From Ursus arctos (lineage: Eukaryota > Chordata > Mammalia > Carnivora > Ursidae), in NCBI RefSeq assembly GCF_023065955.2, contig NW_026622764.1:44275833-44339832 (forward strand): a stretch of DNA of 64,000 bases, read 5' to 3'. Shown here piece by piece: positions 47,941 through 60,776 of this stretch (its first letter is position 1; each line of letters begins with the position of its first letter). The notes under the pieces are model-generated. The model was not told the DNA's origin. It did not search any database and worked only from the letters and a program-made list of their open reading frames with translations. Position numbers and translations under genes: made by a program.

Positions 47941-50900
47941 GGTCTAAACTTAGAAGAGATACCTGAGCTGATTAAAACTTTAAGAGCTACTACTTTGGGG
48001 GAATACATAAAACCTATGACATATATGTAGAGTGAGATGAGTAAAGGGCTAGAAAAGGAATCCTTAGAAAATCAGTCTTTAAAAGGTGGACGAGGAAGAG
48101 GAAGCCCTGGTGTAGACAAAGAAAGGATAATAGTGAGATATAGTGTGAACCATAAAAAGTGTTGGATCACAGAAACCCAGAGAGCACAGTTATAAGAGGT
48201 CAAACAATGTTTAAAAAGAAAGAGATGCAAAGCATGTCTCATGAAGCAAAAGCCAAGTTAAAGTTAACAGCGGTGAGCTGAGTTGGGTAGTTCCGTCACT
48301 ATTAAAAAAATGAATTTAAAATAGTTTAATGTGGGGAGTCAAGGATGGCTTCAGGTTTAGATATCTTCAGGTTTAGACTGTTGCCTTCAGATGAAATTTT
48401 TGTTTTGGGGGGTTAGGACCATATTTCTGGGCTTTATTGGTCACCTTATGAGACTCAGTTCTAATGAGGGAGAGTTGGACAACTCCATCCAGGAGGTACA
48501 TGTCCATGGTGGGCGGTTCTTTGTTAAAGTTGCTAAGTGCTATAAATTAGAGTTTTTACTCCCCTTGGAGATCTGGTTGTTAAATATTTACTAGCATACC
48601 CCTGCATACAAAAATCAAGAATTTTGGACGTCAGAGAGCAGGGATTCCATAGACAGATATGGAAACAAAAGTTCAAGGATAAAATTATATGTCTGGGAAG
48701 GGAAGAAGGTTGGTCTCATGAAGCATTTGATCAATTGGCAAAGGGTGCGAAGAGTAGAGCTTAACAGACAACTGACCATGTCTTTTATGCTTCCTGCTAG
48801 GGCCAGAAATGGTGTCTTCAGGTAGTTGTGCATGGCTGAAGTGCAAGAATAAGTGGCAAGTGCCAGGCATTATTATGTGGAGCAGGAAGTGAGAAGTGGT
48901 GTAATATTTCTTCTTTATTTTTCAACAAACAGAATTATTACTATTAAATCATCACTGTAAAAATAGCACTGATCCGTAGCATTTTACTGAGACAAAATTC
49001 TAATAATTATTATTTTTTTGAAAACCTGAATGTAATGGAAAATTGCCCCAAACAAAAATCTAGAATATTTAGAGGATTAGTTCAGATTAAGACAATAAAA
49101 ATCAATGAATTTATTCCCATAATGAAATTAGTAAATGAGATTTGCCTAATAGCAAATAAATATGCTACATTCATTTGGAATTATTTTCTTTAATGTGGAT
49201 ATTCCATTTTACATTCATATGTACTATTAATGATAATTGTGAAATAAACTTCACACTGCTATCTTTGTATTAAAATTAGAGAAGCATTTTGTTTCTTTGT
49301 AATTTTGTTTATTAATTACAGCTATGTGTATATTACTCATCATTTGTGGTAACAAACTGTTGCTATTAAAAAGATTGAGTAATAGGGTATTCCAACAAGC
49401 AAGGAGATAGAACACGGGAAAATAGAATGCCAGAGCAGCTCAATATATTGATAACTCAGGCAAACAGGTAGGCAGCCAGGTAAGTAGTATCAGAGGTATC
49501 TGTTGGCATGAAGCAGAATTTGGGATTTAGAAACAAATTTTCAGTTCCCAGGACGAGACAAAAATGGATGGCTAGTAAGAAGAAGGAAAATGTCATGGCA
49601 CAGGTGCTGGAGGACCAGCCATGTTACAAAGCTGGGACTAAAGTCAGCACAGGGGAGAAAGGTGGGAAAGAGCTTCAAGTTAGACTCAGGAAGATGACAG
49701 AAACTCAGTTACACAAGTGAGCTGTAAGGCCCAGATGAGCAGTGGGAGTCTGGGCTGTCCATCGGGTTCTAGAGACCTGGACAGAGCTCCTTCTGGGTCC
49801 ATAAACTATAGTCAGGATTGTTCTTTAAACAGTGGAGCAAAGCTAACTCTGCAGGCGAGGTTCAAAGTGCTTAGCTCTAAGAAAAAACAGTCAAGGGCAA
49901 ATGAGTTTTATGGTTAAGCTTGAATTTATTTGCCTGTTATTGCTCTTTACACCTTTATATTTTTGTTTTGTTTTCATCTCTATGGGCAAATAAAAAATGA
50001 AGAACATTGATGAAATTTAGGCAAAAAGTCACCTTTGTCCAATTTTCTTCATATTTTGGAAATGGAATTTTTGAAGTATACACTTTAAACATTACTCCAT
50101 GACCTTTTGTTGAAATACAAATTCTGTAGTGTTCTTTTGTTTTAAAATGTATTTTTGAGCGTATTTCAGCTAAGTACTTTGGACTGACACTTTTTATAGA
50201 TTGATTCTTGGATCTAATGGCTCCAAGGATTTAATTAACATGTTGTCTCTTCTTTCCTCCTGATCATTGATGAAGCTGTTAAAAGAGCCTAACTGGACCT
50301 AGCATTGGTCCCAGTGATACACATAAGATCCTCCAAACAACTTCATAAACTGTTACTTATCACTACTCTGCAGTAACTTTCAAACAGCTTGCAATTCATA
50401 TGTTAACACTGGCAAGCAAACAGATGTGTTTTCTCAAGTATTATTTCTTGAGACACCCTGTCAAAATAATGTCCCTAAAATTAAACTTGCTATCTTCAAA
50501 ATATTGCTTCCAAAATAATTAATATAGTCAAATGAAACTATGACTTTTATCTACTTATAAAGATTTAAAAAAATTCTAGGGATCATAATTTTGTAAATTA
50601 GGATAGATAAAATAATTTTCACAAGTATTATCAATTTGTATGTAATATAATAAAAGATTAGTAAAAAGATTATAGACAGAAATCATGATAAAAATAGAGA
50701 CATTTTAGTTCTTGGTTTACATTCAGTCTATTGGACTGGCTTTATAGTTGAGAGAAAAAAGTTACACATACAATTTTTAGAATACAATAAGGAAATCAGA
50801 AAATTATTTGAAGAAAATTTTCTAGCTAATAGTTCTTATGAAGACCTCTTATCTGTAATATATCCTCCTTTTCCATTAATTATTATTCCCAGAATCTTTT

Positions 50901-52330
50901 AAGATAACATCTAAACAGGTAAAACTGAACAATGTATGCAGACATTTTTGGTGAGTATTAGAAGCTGATGTGCATTTGCATTTTTGAAGAACAATAGATG
51001 ACATTGGTGGCACCTAAGAGTATGCCATTTTTAATGCTTTTCTTTTGTAGGCAGAATAAGCTTGGCATTAATTGCCAATGGAAATTCACTGGTTTTAAGA
51101 ATTTTTAGTGCCATCTATCTACTACTCTGAGCTGACTTATGCAGCCCTTTTGTGAATAATGACATTTTATATCAGAGACACAGTTTACTAGCTTGACTAC
51201 ATATCCAAGCATTAGTCTACATTAAGCTTTATTATCTATTTTTAGGTTTTATATTCCTATGGTTTAAATACATTCTTGGCCATTTTCCAAACTCGGCACT
51301 ATTTTAGGTTCAAGGTCCTTGCCAAAGTTAGAAAATTTATAATGAAATGAACACTTTCTGTTGTTACCAAATGACAGTATTTCCTAGTAGTTATTCTAAA
51401 TTATAAGTATAGTTTTTTATTTTATTGACAAATAAGGAATTGTATCCTAAAATAAATTTGAAGCCTGTGCCTTCAAAGTTATCTTTCTAAGATTTTTATG
51501 GCTGCTCATTTTTCTGTGGATAAGCAGTCTATAAGCAAAGAAATTTAAAATATTAAATAATACTATGTTGGTTGATGAAATTAAAACTGCTACTTCCAAG
51601 TAGCAAAGGAGAAGAAAAAAAATTAGAAAGGGACTTGTAATGGAGACAGGGAAAGAAGCCTTTTAGACTTTTATCATTAAATACTACAAGCCTCAGGATG
51701 GGTAAGACCAAACCCACAAGAAAATGTTTTCTACCTTATAATGAAAATTTCTTTGTATATTTCAAGATATCTTTTCATGAATTACAAGAGAGAACGATAC
51801 TAATGAGGTGAATACTGATTGACTGGATTGTTCTCACTCTGTTAACCTGGCCAATCACATTGAGTTTGGCTCATCATCCACACAATCCCTAGCAGAGAAA
51901 ATTGTCAATAATCAGAGAAAATCAAGGTAGAAAATTGATGCTTTTTGGACACTTGGAGCAACATAGGTCAGGATGCCCTTCAAGAGCACACTAACAAGAT
52001 GATCCAGGAAAGATACCGCCAGTTTGGTTGTGGAGTGGCATTTGATCATTGTTAGAATTTTCAAAAGACCTTAAAGCTAGACAGAGTATTGTTTCAAGAT
52101 GGTTATAGGCCTAGGATTAACTTTTCCTGTTTCCCTTTTCATGTTTTTTTCTGTATTTCTGTCAATAAATGTGGAACAAACAATCTTATATGTTTATAGT
52201 TACAAAAATGAATTGGGATATTTCTGTCTTCTTCCTTAAATCAATATTAAGCAGCAAGCACTAGAATGGAATCTCTTTCACATACCTTTGTTATATTATT
52301 CTCAGGTATAACCCTTGGGTGGAGATCATA
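47941..52330. other. SINE-free DNA, no gene seen
   Basis: Purine-rich stretches near 48050-48290 may be decayed antisense L2. The remainder (48900-52330) is AT-rich and appears unique. Repeat-free subregions near 48900-49360 and 50900-51200 have octamer-like and TAAT-type motifs and could be conserved non-coding elements; unproved. Confidence 0.35.
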
Positions 52331-52334
52331 GCTT

Positions 52335-52560
52335 TGTGACAGAGGGGAAAGTAGACCTGGTTCCAATCCTTGAACAACCCTGTGTGATTTTAAGCAGGTC
52401 ACTCAACCACTCCATACCTCAGTTTCTTTTCATGTAGATTAGAGGTAATAATACACAACTCACAGAATTTGTATGAGGATTCAGTAGATGAGAAATGCAT
52501 AACATTCGGTACATTAAAGTCACTAAGTTAAGAGCATACACCTCTTATTATTGATTGTGT
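52335..52560 (+). mobile_element. MIR SINE relic
   Basis: Sense MIR: 'tttaagcaggtcactcaacc', 'cctcagtttcttttcatgta', 'tgtatgaggattcagtagat', then an 'ataacattcggtacattaaa' end. Confidence 0.7.
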
Positions 52561-53310
52561 TGTCAATTTCCCTGCATAGACCTTTATATTCCCAGAAGTT
52601 GACAAAGATTTTCAAACACACAAGGTCTCACTTCCAAGTAATAAAATCCTTAAAACATAATATAAATACATATGATTAAAGGCACATGCAAAACATTAAA
52701 ATATAGAAGACGTACAAATGAAAACTTCATTCTTTGGCACCAGCTTTAGACCTAAGATGGAACAGACGCAAGTTCTTTGCTTTGCCCGAGTAGATTTTCC
52801 TTAACCCAGGAGTTATCTCTGTAATCTTAATAAGTGCAGTTCCTTTAACTTGTTTTATAACACCTTATGACTTGAATGTATAAACAAAATTATAAAGCGT
52901 ATCTGAAGTGTGAGATATAGTTGAAATCCATTTGTGACATGTTAGAAGTGTTAGGGAAGTGAGAGTCATGTGATTTGCTCAGGAGACTTAGTATTTCATC
53001 TCTGATATAACATTTAGAGTGTTCTTCAGCTGCTGAGAAAGTAACACATAATGTGTGGCATACCTCTCACTTCAGTAATCAACAAGCATACAACAGTACC
53101 ACTGCCTGAATAACACTGAATGTATCGGTATCATGAGGGTGTTATACTGCTGCTCCATAAATTACCCTAATTAAAATACTCTTGAATCAGATTGTGTCCA
53201 ATTCAACACGTAGCCCCATAGAGCATCCACTATTTACATTTCAAATAACAGCATTATGCTTTTAAGTGATATAGCTTAGGTAAAGTTCTTAGTGCTAAGC
53301 AAAGCAAAAC

Positions 53311-53342
<32 letters not shown>

Positions 53343-54485
53343 AATACCGCCCCCCACACCAAAACCCACATGTACTAGCATAGCATAGTTCCATGGATAA
53401 TATTCCTATCCTATCATATTGGTCATATTTGCATTAAATTTGTGAAATCAGTGATGTCACATACACTTTGTTGACCCATATGTATCAGTCTTGTTTTTCC
53501 ATTAAAGTTTTACTAATATTTATTAGTATTATTAGTATTCACTCAGAGCAAATAGTTTTTTTTCAAATTTAGATATGAGAAATTAAATGTTTTAGTTTTG
53601 TTGGTACTCATCAACTTCGTTTTTATGTAAAAATCAAGAGATGCTGTCTGAAGAACTACAACAATACTTTCTCCTCATTTAGGTACTTGATAACAATAGA
53701 TATTTTTAAACATTCATGCTTCAGTAATCTGGAAGTCAAAATTTGACCAATATCAAACACAAAGAGAGGCAGCAATGACTAAAAAATAAGCAATATAGAC
53801 TACTAACCATCAAGAAAAATTCTAAGTGAAGCTCCAACTTTAGTATCTTGAAGAGCATATAATTCAGATTTTTTTGATTTTCTTTCACACACAATTCTAA
53901 CCATATTCTTACCTAATTTCTTAATCTATGAAGATAGTAATTTGAAAGAGGGAGTCATACAAAACATTTTTAGTAGCAGAGATGCTAGCTTAAAAAAGGA
54001 GAGAGAAAAGCTATTACAGAATATATAATAATTAATAAATACATTCAACAAGTATTTGTTGTGTTTTTGCTACATATATGGACTGAGAAGCAAAGAGGAA
54101 CAAACACATCTTTAGACTTAAAGTAATTAAGAGTGGTTCGCATTTGTTCATAATCTTTTTAGGAAAAAAATAGAAGTTTGATACGTAAAACAAGTTAAAT
54201 TTTATTATCTGCACCATTTTCTTATGTGAATATCCTTCCAAGAATCAGACAAATTAGGTGATAATGAATACTTAAATTCTCTTGCTGTAAGTGATAGTGG
54301 ATGGTGCTAGGGCCCTAAACCTTAGCTTAATTCCAGAGAAATTCTGTTTACTATATTTCCTTTAGGTGTGTATTTATTCCATGTAATGATAGATTTGCTA
54401 TAATTTTAAGTTCGTCATTCGTACAAGGGAGTTTTTCTTAATCACTATATCTGCTCATTCACTGTATGTATTACTTCAGTCATCT
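52561..54485. other. Unique AT-rich DNA
   Basis: Contains the (CAAAA)n tract at 53300-53338. No gene seen. Confidence 0.45.
53300..53338. repeat. (CAAAA)n pentanucleotide repeat
   Basis: Six to seven CAAAA units ending in an A7 run. Confidence 0.93.
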
Positions 54486-54489
54486 CTCC

Positions 54490-54835
54490 CCACTGTTTTC
54501 ATTTAGTACCTGCCATGTCCCAGGTATCCTAATGTTTGCTTCTAAAGAGGACATAAAAATGAACAAAATTAAATTTCTTCCTAGAAAGTATTCTTATTCT
54601 AGATGGGGAAACTAACACATAAATAATGCATCACAAAATCTATAATAGAGATATGAATTTATTGGCAGGAATGCTGAAATGAGTATTTCTACCTAGGGCA
54701 GCTGGGCAGACCTACATAAGAAATGAGATAATTGAACAGAGTATTACAAGATGAGTAGGCATTTCCAGATGGAGAACAACTGGGAAGTATTCCAGAGTAT
54801 GGAACATAGAGTTTAGAAGTAATGGCAAAAATTGA
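54490..54835 (-). mobile_element. L2 LINE 3' fragment
   Basis: Antisense L2: 'tacctgccatgtcccaggta', 'aatgaacaaaattaaatttc', 'ttctagatggggaaactaac', 'gagtaggcatttccagatgg', 'gggaagtattccagagt'. Confidence 0.55.
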
Positions 54836-55482
54836 CAAAGTTTTGAAGAGACAACTTTCTTTAGGTAGATAAAAGTGAATAAAAAAATTAACCAAGGGCA
54901 TTGATTGTTTTGTGTAAAATGATTTGTGGGATATGTGCATTGTCAATGTGGTTTTTTGGTGAGGGCAAATACCAGAGTAATTATTAAAATAGAAAGCTAT
55001 TGTCCCCCAAACTTTCATATCAATTTGGAAAAAAGTTAAAACTATTATTGAAATCATTGAGAACACTTAATTCCAACTTGTTTCCTATATTTTTGTTTTG
55101 TTTTATTACACCGGACATTCTACTGGCTGCTAAGACACTATTAATATCAAGGCCATGTGAGAACAAGGATGTAAGATATGAGGGCATACTCATTAATATT
55201 TAAAATAATAAAAATTAAAATAATAAAATAATAAAAATTGGTGGACAGAAATTCATATAGGGTATATGCTAAGAATAATGCAATGTATAGAACTATAGAC
55301 TCTTAGAGTTAAACAAACAAACTAGGGGCCATGAAGTGTTACTTCTTTCACAATTAAGAAATTTTCCCACAACACCCTGATGCATGACCAGTCTACGTTT
55401 TGTCATTTTCTCAGTGCTCATTTCTTTTAAAGAAATCCATTTATCAGTTCCTATCATTTAAATGTTTTCCTTGTATGGAGAT
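54836..55482. other. Unique DNA left of the L1
   Basis: AT-rich; includes an (AAAATAAT)-like run near 55202-55240. No gene seen. Confidence 0.45.
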
Positions 55483-55497
55483 GTAATCTGCCTCTCT
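55483..55497. repeat. Left L1 target-site duplication
   Basis: GTAATCTGCCTCTCT, identical to 62142-62156. It abuts the T-rich (poly(A)) end of the minus-strand L1. Confidence 0.93.
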
Positions 55498-55745
55498 TTT
55501 TTTAATGTTTTTTTATTATATTATGTTAGTCACCCTGTCATATAGTACATCTGGTTTCTGATGTAAAGTTCGATGATTCATTAGTTGCGTATAACACCCC
55601 GTGCACCATGCAATACGTGCCCTCCTTACTACCCATCACCAGTCTATCCCATTCCCCCACCCCCTCCTCTCTGAAGCCCTCAATTTGTTTCTCAGAGTCC
55701 ATAGTCTCTCATGCTTCATTCCCCTTTTGATAACCCCCCCTTTCT
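55498..55745 (-). other. L1 3' UTR and A-rich tail
   Basis: On the minus strand, sequence after the ORF2 stop (55748-55746) includes a G-rich tract (rc of the C-rich 55650-55670 and 55733-55742). It then runs through 'gtgactaacataatataa' to an A-rich end. The G-rich 3' UTR tract is a general L1 feature. Confidence 0.88.
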
Positions 55746-58700
55746 TTATGCCTTTCTTCCCCTACCGATCTTCCTAGTTCTTATGTTCCATAGATGAGAG
55801 AAATCATATGATAATTGTCTTTTCTCTGATTGACTTATTTCACTTAGCATTATTTCCTCCAGTGCCGTCCATGTTGCAGCAAATGTTGAGAACTCGTTCT
55901 TTCTGATAGCTGAGTAATATTCCATTGTATATATGGACCACAACTTCTTAATCCAGTCATCTGTTGAAGGGCATCTCGGTTCCTTCCACGATTTAGCTAT
56001 TGTGGACAATGCTGCTATGAACATTGGGGTGCATATGGCCCTTCTCTTCACTATGTCTGTATCTCTGGGGTAAATACCCAGTAGTGCAATGGCTGGGTCA
56101 TAGGGTAGCTCAATTGTTAACTTATTAAGGGACCTCCACACTGTTTTCCAGAGTGGCTGTACCAACTTGCATTCCCACCAACAATGTAGGAGGGATCCCC
56201 TTTCTCCACATCCTCTCCAGCAATTGTTGTTTCTTGCCTTGTCAATTTTTGCCATTCTGACTGGCGTAAGGTGGTATCTCAGTGTGGTTTTGATTTGAAT
56301 TTCCCTGATGGCTAATGATTTTGAACATTTTTTCATGTGTCTGTTAGCCATTTGTATGTCTTCATTGGAAAAGTGTCTGTTCATATCTTCTGCCCATTTT
56401 ATGATTTGTTTATTTGTTTCTCGCATATTGAGTTTGAGAAGTTCTTTGTAGATCTTGGATACCAGTCTTTTATCTGTAGCATCATTTGCAAATATCTTCT
56501 CCCATTCCATGGGCTGCCTCTTAGTTTTTTCGACTGTTTCCTTGGCTGTGCAGAAGCTTTTTATCTTGATGAAGTCCCACAAGTTCATTTTATCTTTTGT
56601 TTCTCTTGCCTTTGGAGATGTGTCATGAAAAAGGTTGCTTTGGCCGATGTCGTAGAGGTTGCTGCCTATGTTCTCCTCTAGGATTTGATGGATTCCTGTC
56701 TCACATCGAGATCTTTCATCCATTTGGAGTTTATCTTTGTGTATGGTGTGAGAGAATGGTCAAGTTTCATTCTTTTGCATGTAGCTGTCCAATTTTCCCA
56801 GCACCATTTATTGAAGAGACTGTCTTTTTCCCACCGGATGTTTTTTCCTGCTTTATCAAAGATGAGTTGCCCATAGAGCCGAGGGTCCATTTCTGGGTTC
56901 TCTATTCTGTTCCATTGGTCTATGTGTCTGTTTTTGTGCCAGTACCATGCTGTCTTTGTGATCACAGCTTTGTAGTACAGCTCGAAATCCGGTATTGTGA
57001 TGCCCCCAGGTTTGTTTTTCCTTTTCAACAGTTCCTTGGCGATTTGGGGCCTTTTCTGGTTGCATACAAATTTAAGGACTGTTTGTTCCAGTTCTTTGAA
57101 AAATGTCCTCGGTATTTTGATCGGGATAGCATTGAAAGTGTAGATTGCTCTGGGTAGCATGGACATTTTAACTATGTTAATTCTTCCGATCCATGAGCAT
57201 GGAATATTTTTCCATCTTCTTGTGTCTTCCTCAATGTCTTTCAAGAGTGATTTATAGTTTCTAGAATATAGGTCCTTTACGTCTCTGGTTAAGTTAATTC
57301 CAAGGTAACGTATGGTTTATGGTGCTATTGTAAATGGGATGGATTCCCTAATTTCTCTTTCTTATTTCTCATTATTCGTGTATAGAAATGCAACTGATTT
57401 CTGAGCATTGATTTTGTATCCCGCCACATTACTGAATTGCTCTATAACTTCTAATCGTTGGAAGTGGATTCTTTTGGGCTTTCCATATAGAGTATCATGT
57501 CATCTGCGAAGAGAGACATTTTGACTTCTTTGCCGATTTGGGTACCTTTTATCCCTTTTTGTCGTCTGATTGCTGTTGCAAGGACTTCTAGTACTATGTT
57601 GAATAACAGTGGTGAGAGTGGGCATCCTTGTCGTGTTCCTGATCTTAAGGGAAAGGCTTCCAGCTTTTCCCCATTGAGAATGATATTTGCTGTAGGCTTT
57701 TCATAGATGGTTTTTAATGAGATTGAGGAATGTACCCTCTATCCCTACACTCTGAAGGGTTTTAATCAGGAAAGGATGCTGTATTTTGTCAAACGCTTTT
57801 TCTGCATCTATTGAGAGAATCATATGATTTTTGAATTTTTCTTTCTGGATAAAATCTAAGACACCGATCGATTTGCGAATGTTGAACCACCCTTGCATCC
57901 CAGAGATGAATCCCACTTGGTCATGATGGATAATCCTTTTAATGTACTGTTGGATTCTGTTAGCCAGGATCTTGTTGAGGATTTTGGCGTCCATATTCAT
58001 TAGGGAAATCGGTCTATAATTCTCCTTTTTGATGGGGTCTTTGCCTGGTTTGGGGATCAAGGTAATATTGGCCTCATAGAATGAGTTTGGTAGCTTTCCT
58101 TCTGCTTCTATTTTTTGAAATAGCTTTAGGAGAATAGGTATTATTTCTTCTTTGAATGTTTGGTAGAATTCCCCAGAAAACCATCCGGGCCTGGAGTTTT
58201 GTTTTTTGGAAGGTTGTTTATCACGGACTCAATTTCTTCATAATTAATTGGCCTGTTTAAAAAATCAATTTCTTCCTGTTTCAATCTTGGTAGTTTATAG
58301 GTTTCCAGGAAGGCCTCTGTCTTCCAGATTGCTTAATTTATTGGCATAAAGCTGTTGATAAAAGTTTCTAATGATCCTTCCAATTTGATTGGTGTTGGTT
58401 GTGACCTCTCCTTTTTCATTCATAATTTTATTAATTTGGGTCCTTTCTCTATTCTTTTGGATAAGTCTTGCCAGTGGTCTGCCAATTGTATTGATTCTCT
58501 CAAAGAACCAGCTTCTAGTTTTGTTGATCTGCTCTACTGTACTCCTGGTTTCTAATTCATTGATTTCTGCTCTAATTTTGGTCAGCTGCTTCCTCGTGCT
58601 TGGATTAGGTCTGTCCCTCTGTTGCTGTTCCAGCTTCTTGAGGTGAGAATATAAAAACTGCATTTTAGATTTTTCTATTCTTTTGAGTGAGGCTTGGATG

Positions 58701-58791
58701 GCTATGTATTTTCCCCTTAGGACTGCCTTTGCAGTATCCCATAGGTTTTGGACTGTTGTGTTTTCATTCTCGTTGGTCTCCATAAATTGTT

Positions 58792-58804
58792 TAAATTGAT
58801 TTTT
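58792..58804. repeat. Target-site duplication of SINE within L1
   Basis: TAAATTGATTTTT, repeated at 59003-59015, brackets the SINE inside ORF2. Confidence 0.9.
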
Positions 58805-59002
58805 TTTTTAAGATTTTATTTTATTTATTTATTTGACAGAGATAGAGACAGCCAGCGAGAAAGGAAACACAAACAGGGGGAGTGGGAGAGGAAGAAGCGG
58901 GCTCACAGCAGAGGAGCCTGATGTGGGGCCTGATCCCACAACTCTGGGATCATGCCCTGAGCCGAAGACAGACACTTAACCGCTGTGCCACCCAGGCGCC
59001 CC
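58805..59002 (-). mobile_element. CAN SINE inserted in L1 ORF2
   Basis: Antisense young-type SINE ('gacagccagcgagaaaggaa', ending 'ccacccaggcgcccc') in the same orientation as the L1. It separates the end of the endonuclease region from the linker. It postdates the L1 insertion. Confidence 0.97.
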
Positions 59003-59884
59003 TAAATTGATTTTTGATTTCCTGGTTTATCAAATCATTCCTGAGCAGGATGATTCTTAGTCTCCAAGTGTTTGAGTTTCTTCCAAATTTTTCCTTGTGG
59101 TTGAGTTCCAATTTCAGAGCGTTGTGGTCTGAGAATATGCAAGGAATAATTTCAGTCTTTTGGTACCTGTTGAGACCTGTTTTGTGTCCCAGAACATGGT
59201 CTATTCTTGAGAATGTTCCATGGGCATTAGAATAGAATGAGTATTCTTTGGTTCTGGGGTGTAGTGTTTTATATATATCTATGAGGTCCAACTCGTCGAG
59301 TATGGCATTCAAAGCTCTTGTTTCTTTGCTGATTTTTTGCTTAAGTGATTGTCTATTGCTGATAGTGGAGTGTTGAGGTCCCCTACTATTAGCGTATTTT
59401 TATCTATATGCCTTTTTATTGTGGTTAAGAGTTGTCTTGTGTATCTTGCTGCTCCCCTGTTGGGGGCATATATATTTATAATTGTCATATCCACTTGTTG
59501 GATACATCCTTTAAGAATAATATAGTGCCCTTCTGTGTCTCTAACTATAGTCTTTAGTTTAAAATCCAATCTGTCTGATATGAGAATTGCTACTCCAGCT
59601 TTCTTTTGAGGTCCATTGGCATGAAAGATGGTATTCCAACCCTTTTCTTTCAGTCTGAATGTATCTTTAGGTTCAAAATGAGTCTCATTTAGACAGCAAA
59701 TGGATGGGTCATGTTTTTTTATCCAATCTGCAACCCTGTGGTGTTTTATGGGAGCATTTAGGCCATTGACATTGAGACTGATTATTGAGAGAGAAGATTT
59801 TAATGATGCCATGTTGCCAGTAAAGTCTTTGTTTGTATAGATTGTGACTTTATGTTCTGTATCACTCTTGGGGCATTTTTACTT

Positions 59885-60776
59885 TTATAGAACCCCCCTT
59901 AATATCTCCTGTAGGGCTGGCTTCGTGGTTACGAAATTGGTCAATGACTGGTGATTCTGGAAGGTCTTTATTTCTCCATCAATTCTGAATGACATCCTTG
60001 CTGGATAAAGGATCCTTGCCTGTATGTTTTTCTCTGAAAGAGCTTTAAAAATGCCCCCCCAACCCTTTCTCTCATTCCAGGTCTGTGTAGACAGGTCTGA
60101 TGTAATTCTGATACCTTTGCCTTGGTATGTGAGAAATTTCTTTGCCCTGGCCGCTTTCAATACTGTATCCTTAGATATAATATTTGCGAAATGCACTATG
60201 ATGTGATGTGTAGGTTTGTCGTGGTTGAGCTTGGGAGGGGTCCTCTCTGCCTCTTGGACATGAATGTTTGTTTCCCTTGCTAGATTAGGGAAGTTTTCAG
60301 CTACAATTTGTTCAAATATCTCTTCTAGACCTCTGTTTTTCTCCACCCCCTCGGGGATGCCGATGATTCTGACATTGGAACGTTTCATTGAGTCAGTAAT
60401 CTCCTATAACCTACATTCCTGAGCGTGGATTTTTTTGAGTCCAGATTCTATTTTAGCGTTCTCTTCTACTAACCCATCCTCCAATTCGCTGATACGTTCT
60501 TCTGCCTCATTCACCCTGGCCGTCAGAGCCTCTAGTTTTGACTGCTTTTGGCTCATAGAATTTTTAATTTCTGCCAGATTCGCTCTCATTTCCGCCCTTA
60601 GAGATTCTATATTCTCATTAACATTTTCTTTAACACTTTTTTCAAGTCTATACATCATCTTGACCATTGTTACTCTTAATTCCATTTCTGATAATTTGGT
60701 TATATCCATATCCATTAGTTCTGTGGCAGAGGCCACAGACTCATTGTCTTTGCTGGGGGGGATTTCTCCTCGTCAT
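59885..60776 (-). pseudogene. L1 ORF1 (RNA-binding chaperone), broken
   Basis: The ATG at 60776-60774 is followed after a few codons by a seven-G (plus strand) run at 60755-60761. There the frame slips, so the downstream frame has no ATG near its start. That frame then encodes a heptad-rich coiled coil (about 60700-60440, rich in Glu/Lys/Leu, for example EAEERISELEDGL). An in-frame TAG at about 60405 follows. After it come the RRM-like region (RSNVRIIGIPEG) and the C-terminal domain (WNERKGWGGIFKALSEKN, ILYPARMSFRIDG), to stop TAA at 59887-59885. One frameshift and one nonsense codon are the only clear lesions. Confidence 0.92.

Larger units (their letters stand above)
55746..59812 (-). pseudogene. 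L1 ORF2 (endonuclease/reverse transcriptase), broken
   Basis: Start ATG 59812-59810; stop TAA 55748-55746. Endonuclease landmarks: SLNVNGLNAP (catalytic Asn), CLNETHF (Glu), INIYAPN, VGDLNTPLS (Asp/Asn), FSRIDHVLG and FSDHNA (His). RT landmarks: [10 protein letters not shown] near 58020, [13 protein letters not shown] (first Asp), and FADD at 57510-57499. The C-terminus has [18 protein letters not shown] and an open stretch of 325 codons to the stop. Breaks: a frameshift near 59310, a SINE at 58805-59002, and further frame changes near 58060-58300, 57700, 57250-57500 and 56700. The EN and RT motifs remain readable in pieces, so decay is moderate. It cannot make a full protein. Confidence 0.95.

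Noticed and set aside
56337..57157. Plus-strand frames of 114 and 186 codons
   Set aside because: Antisense shadows of the L1 ORF2 C-terminal and thumb regions.
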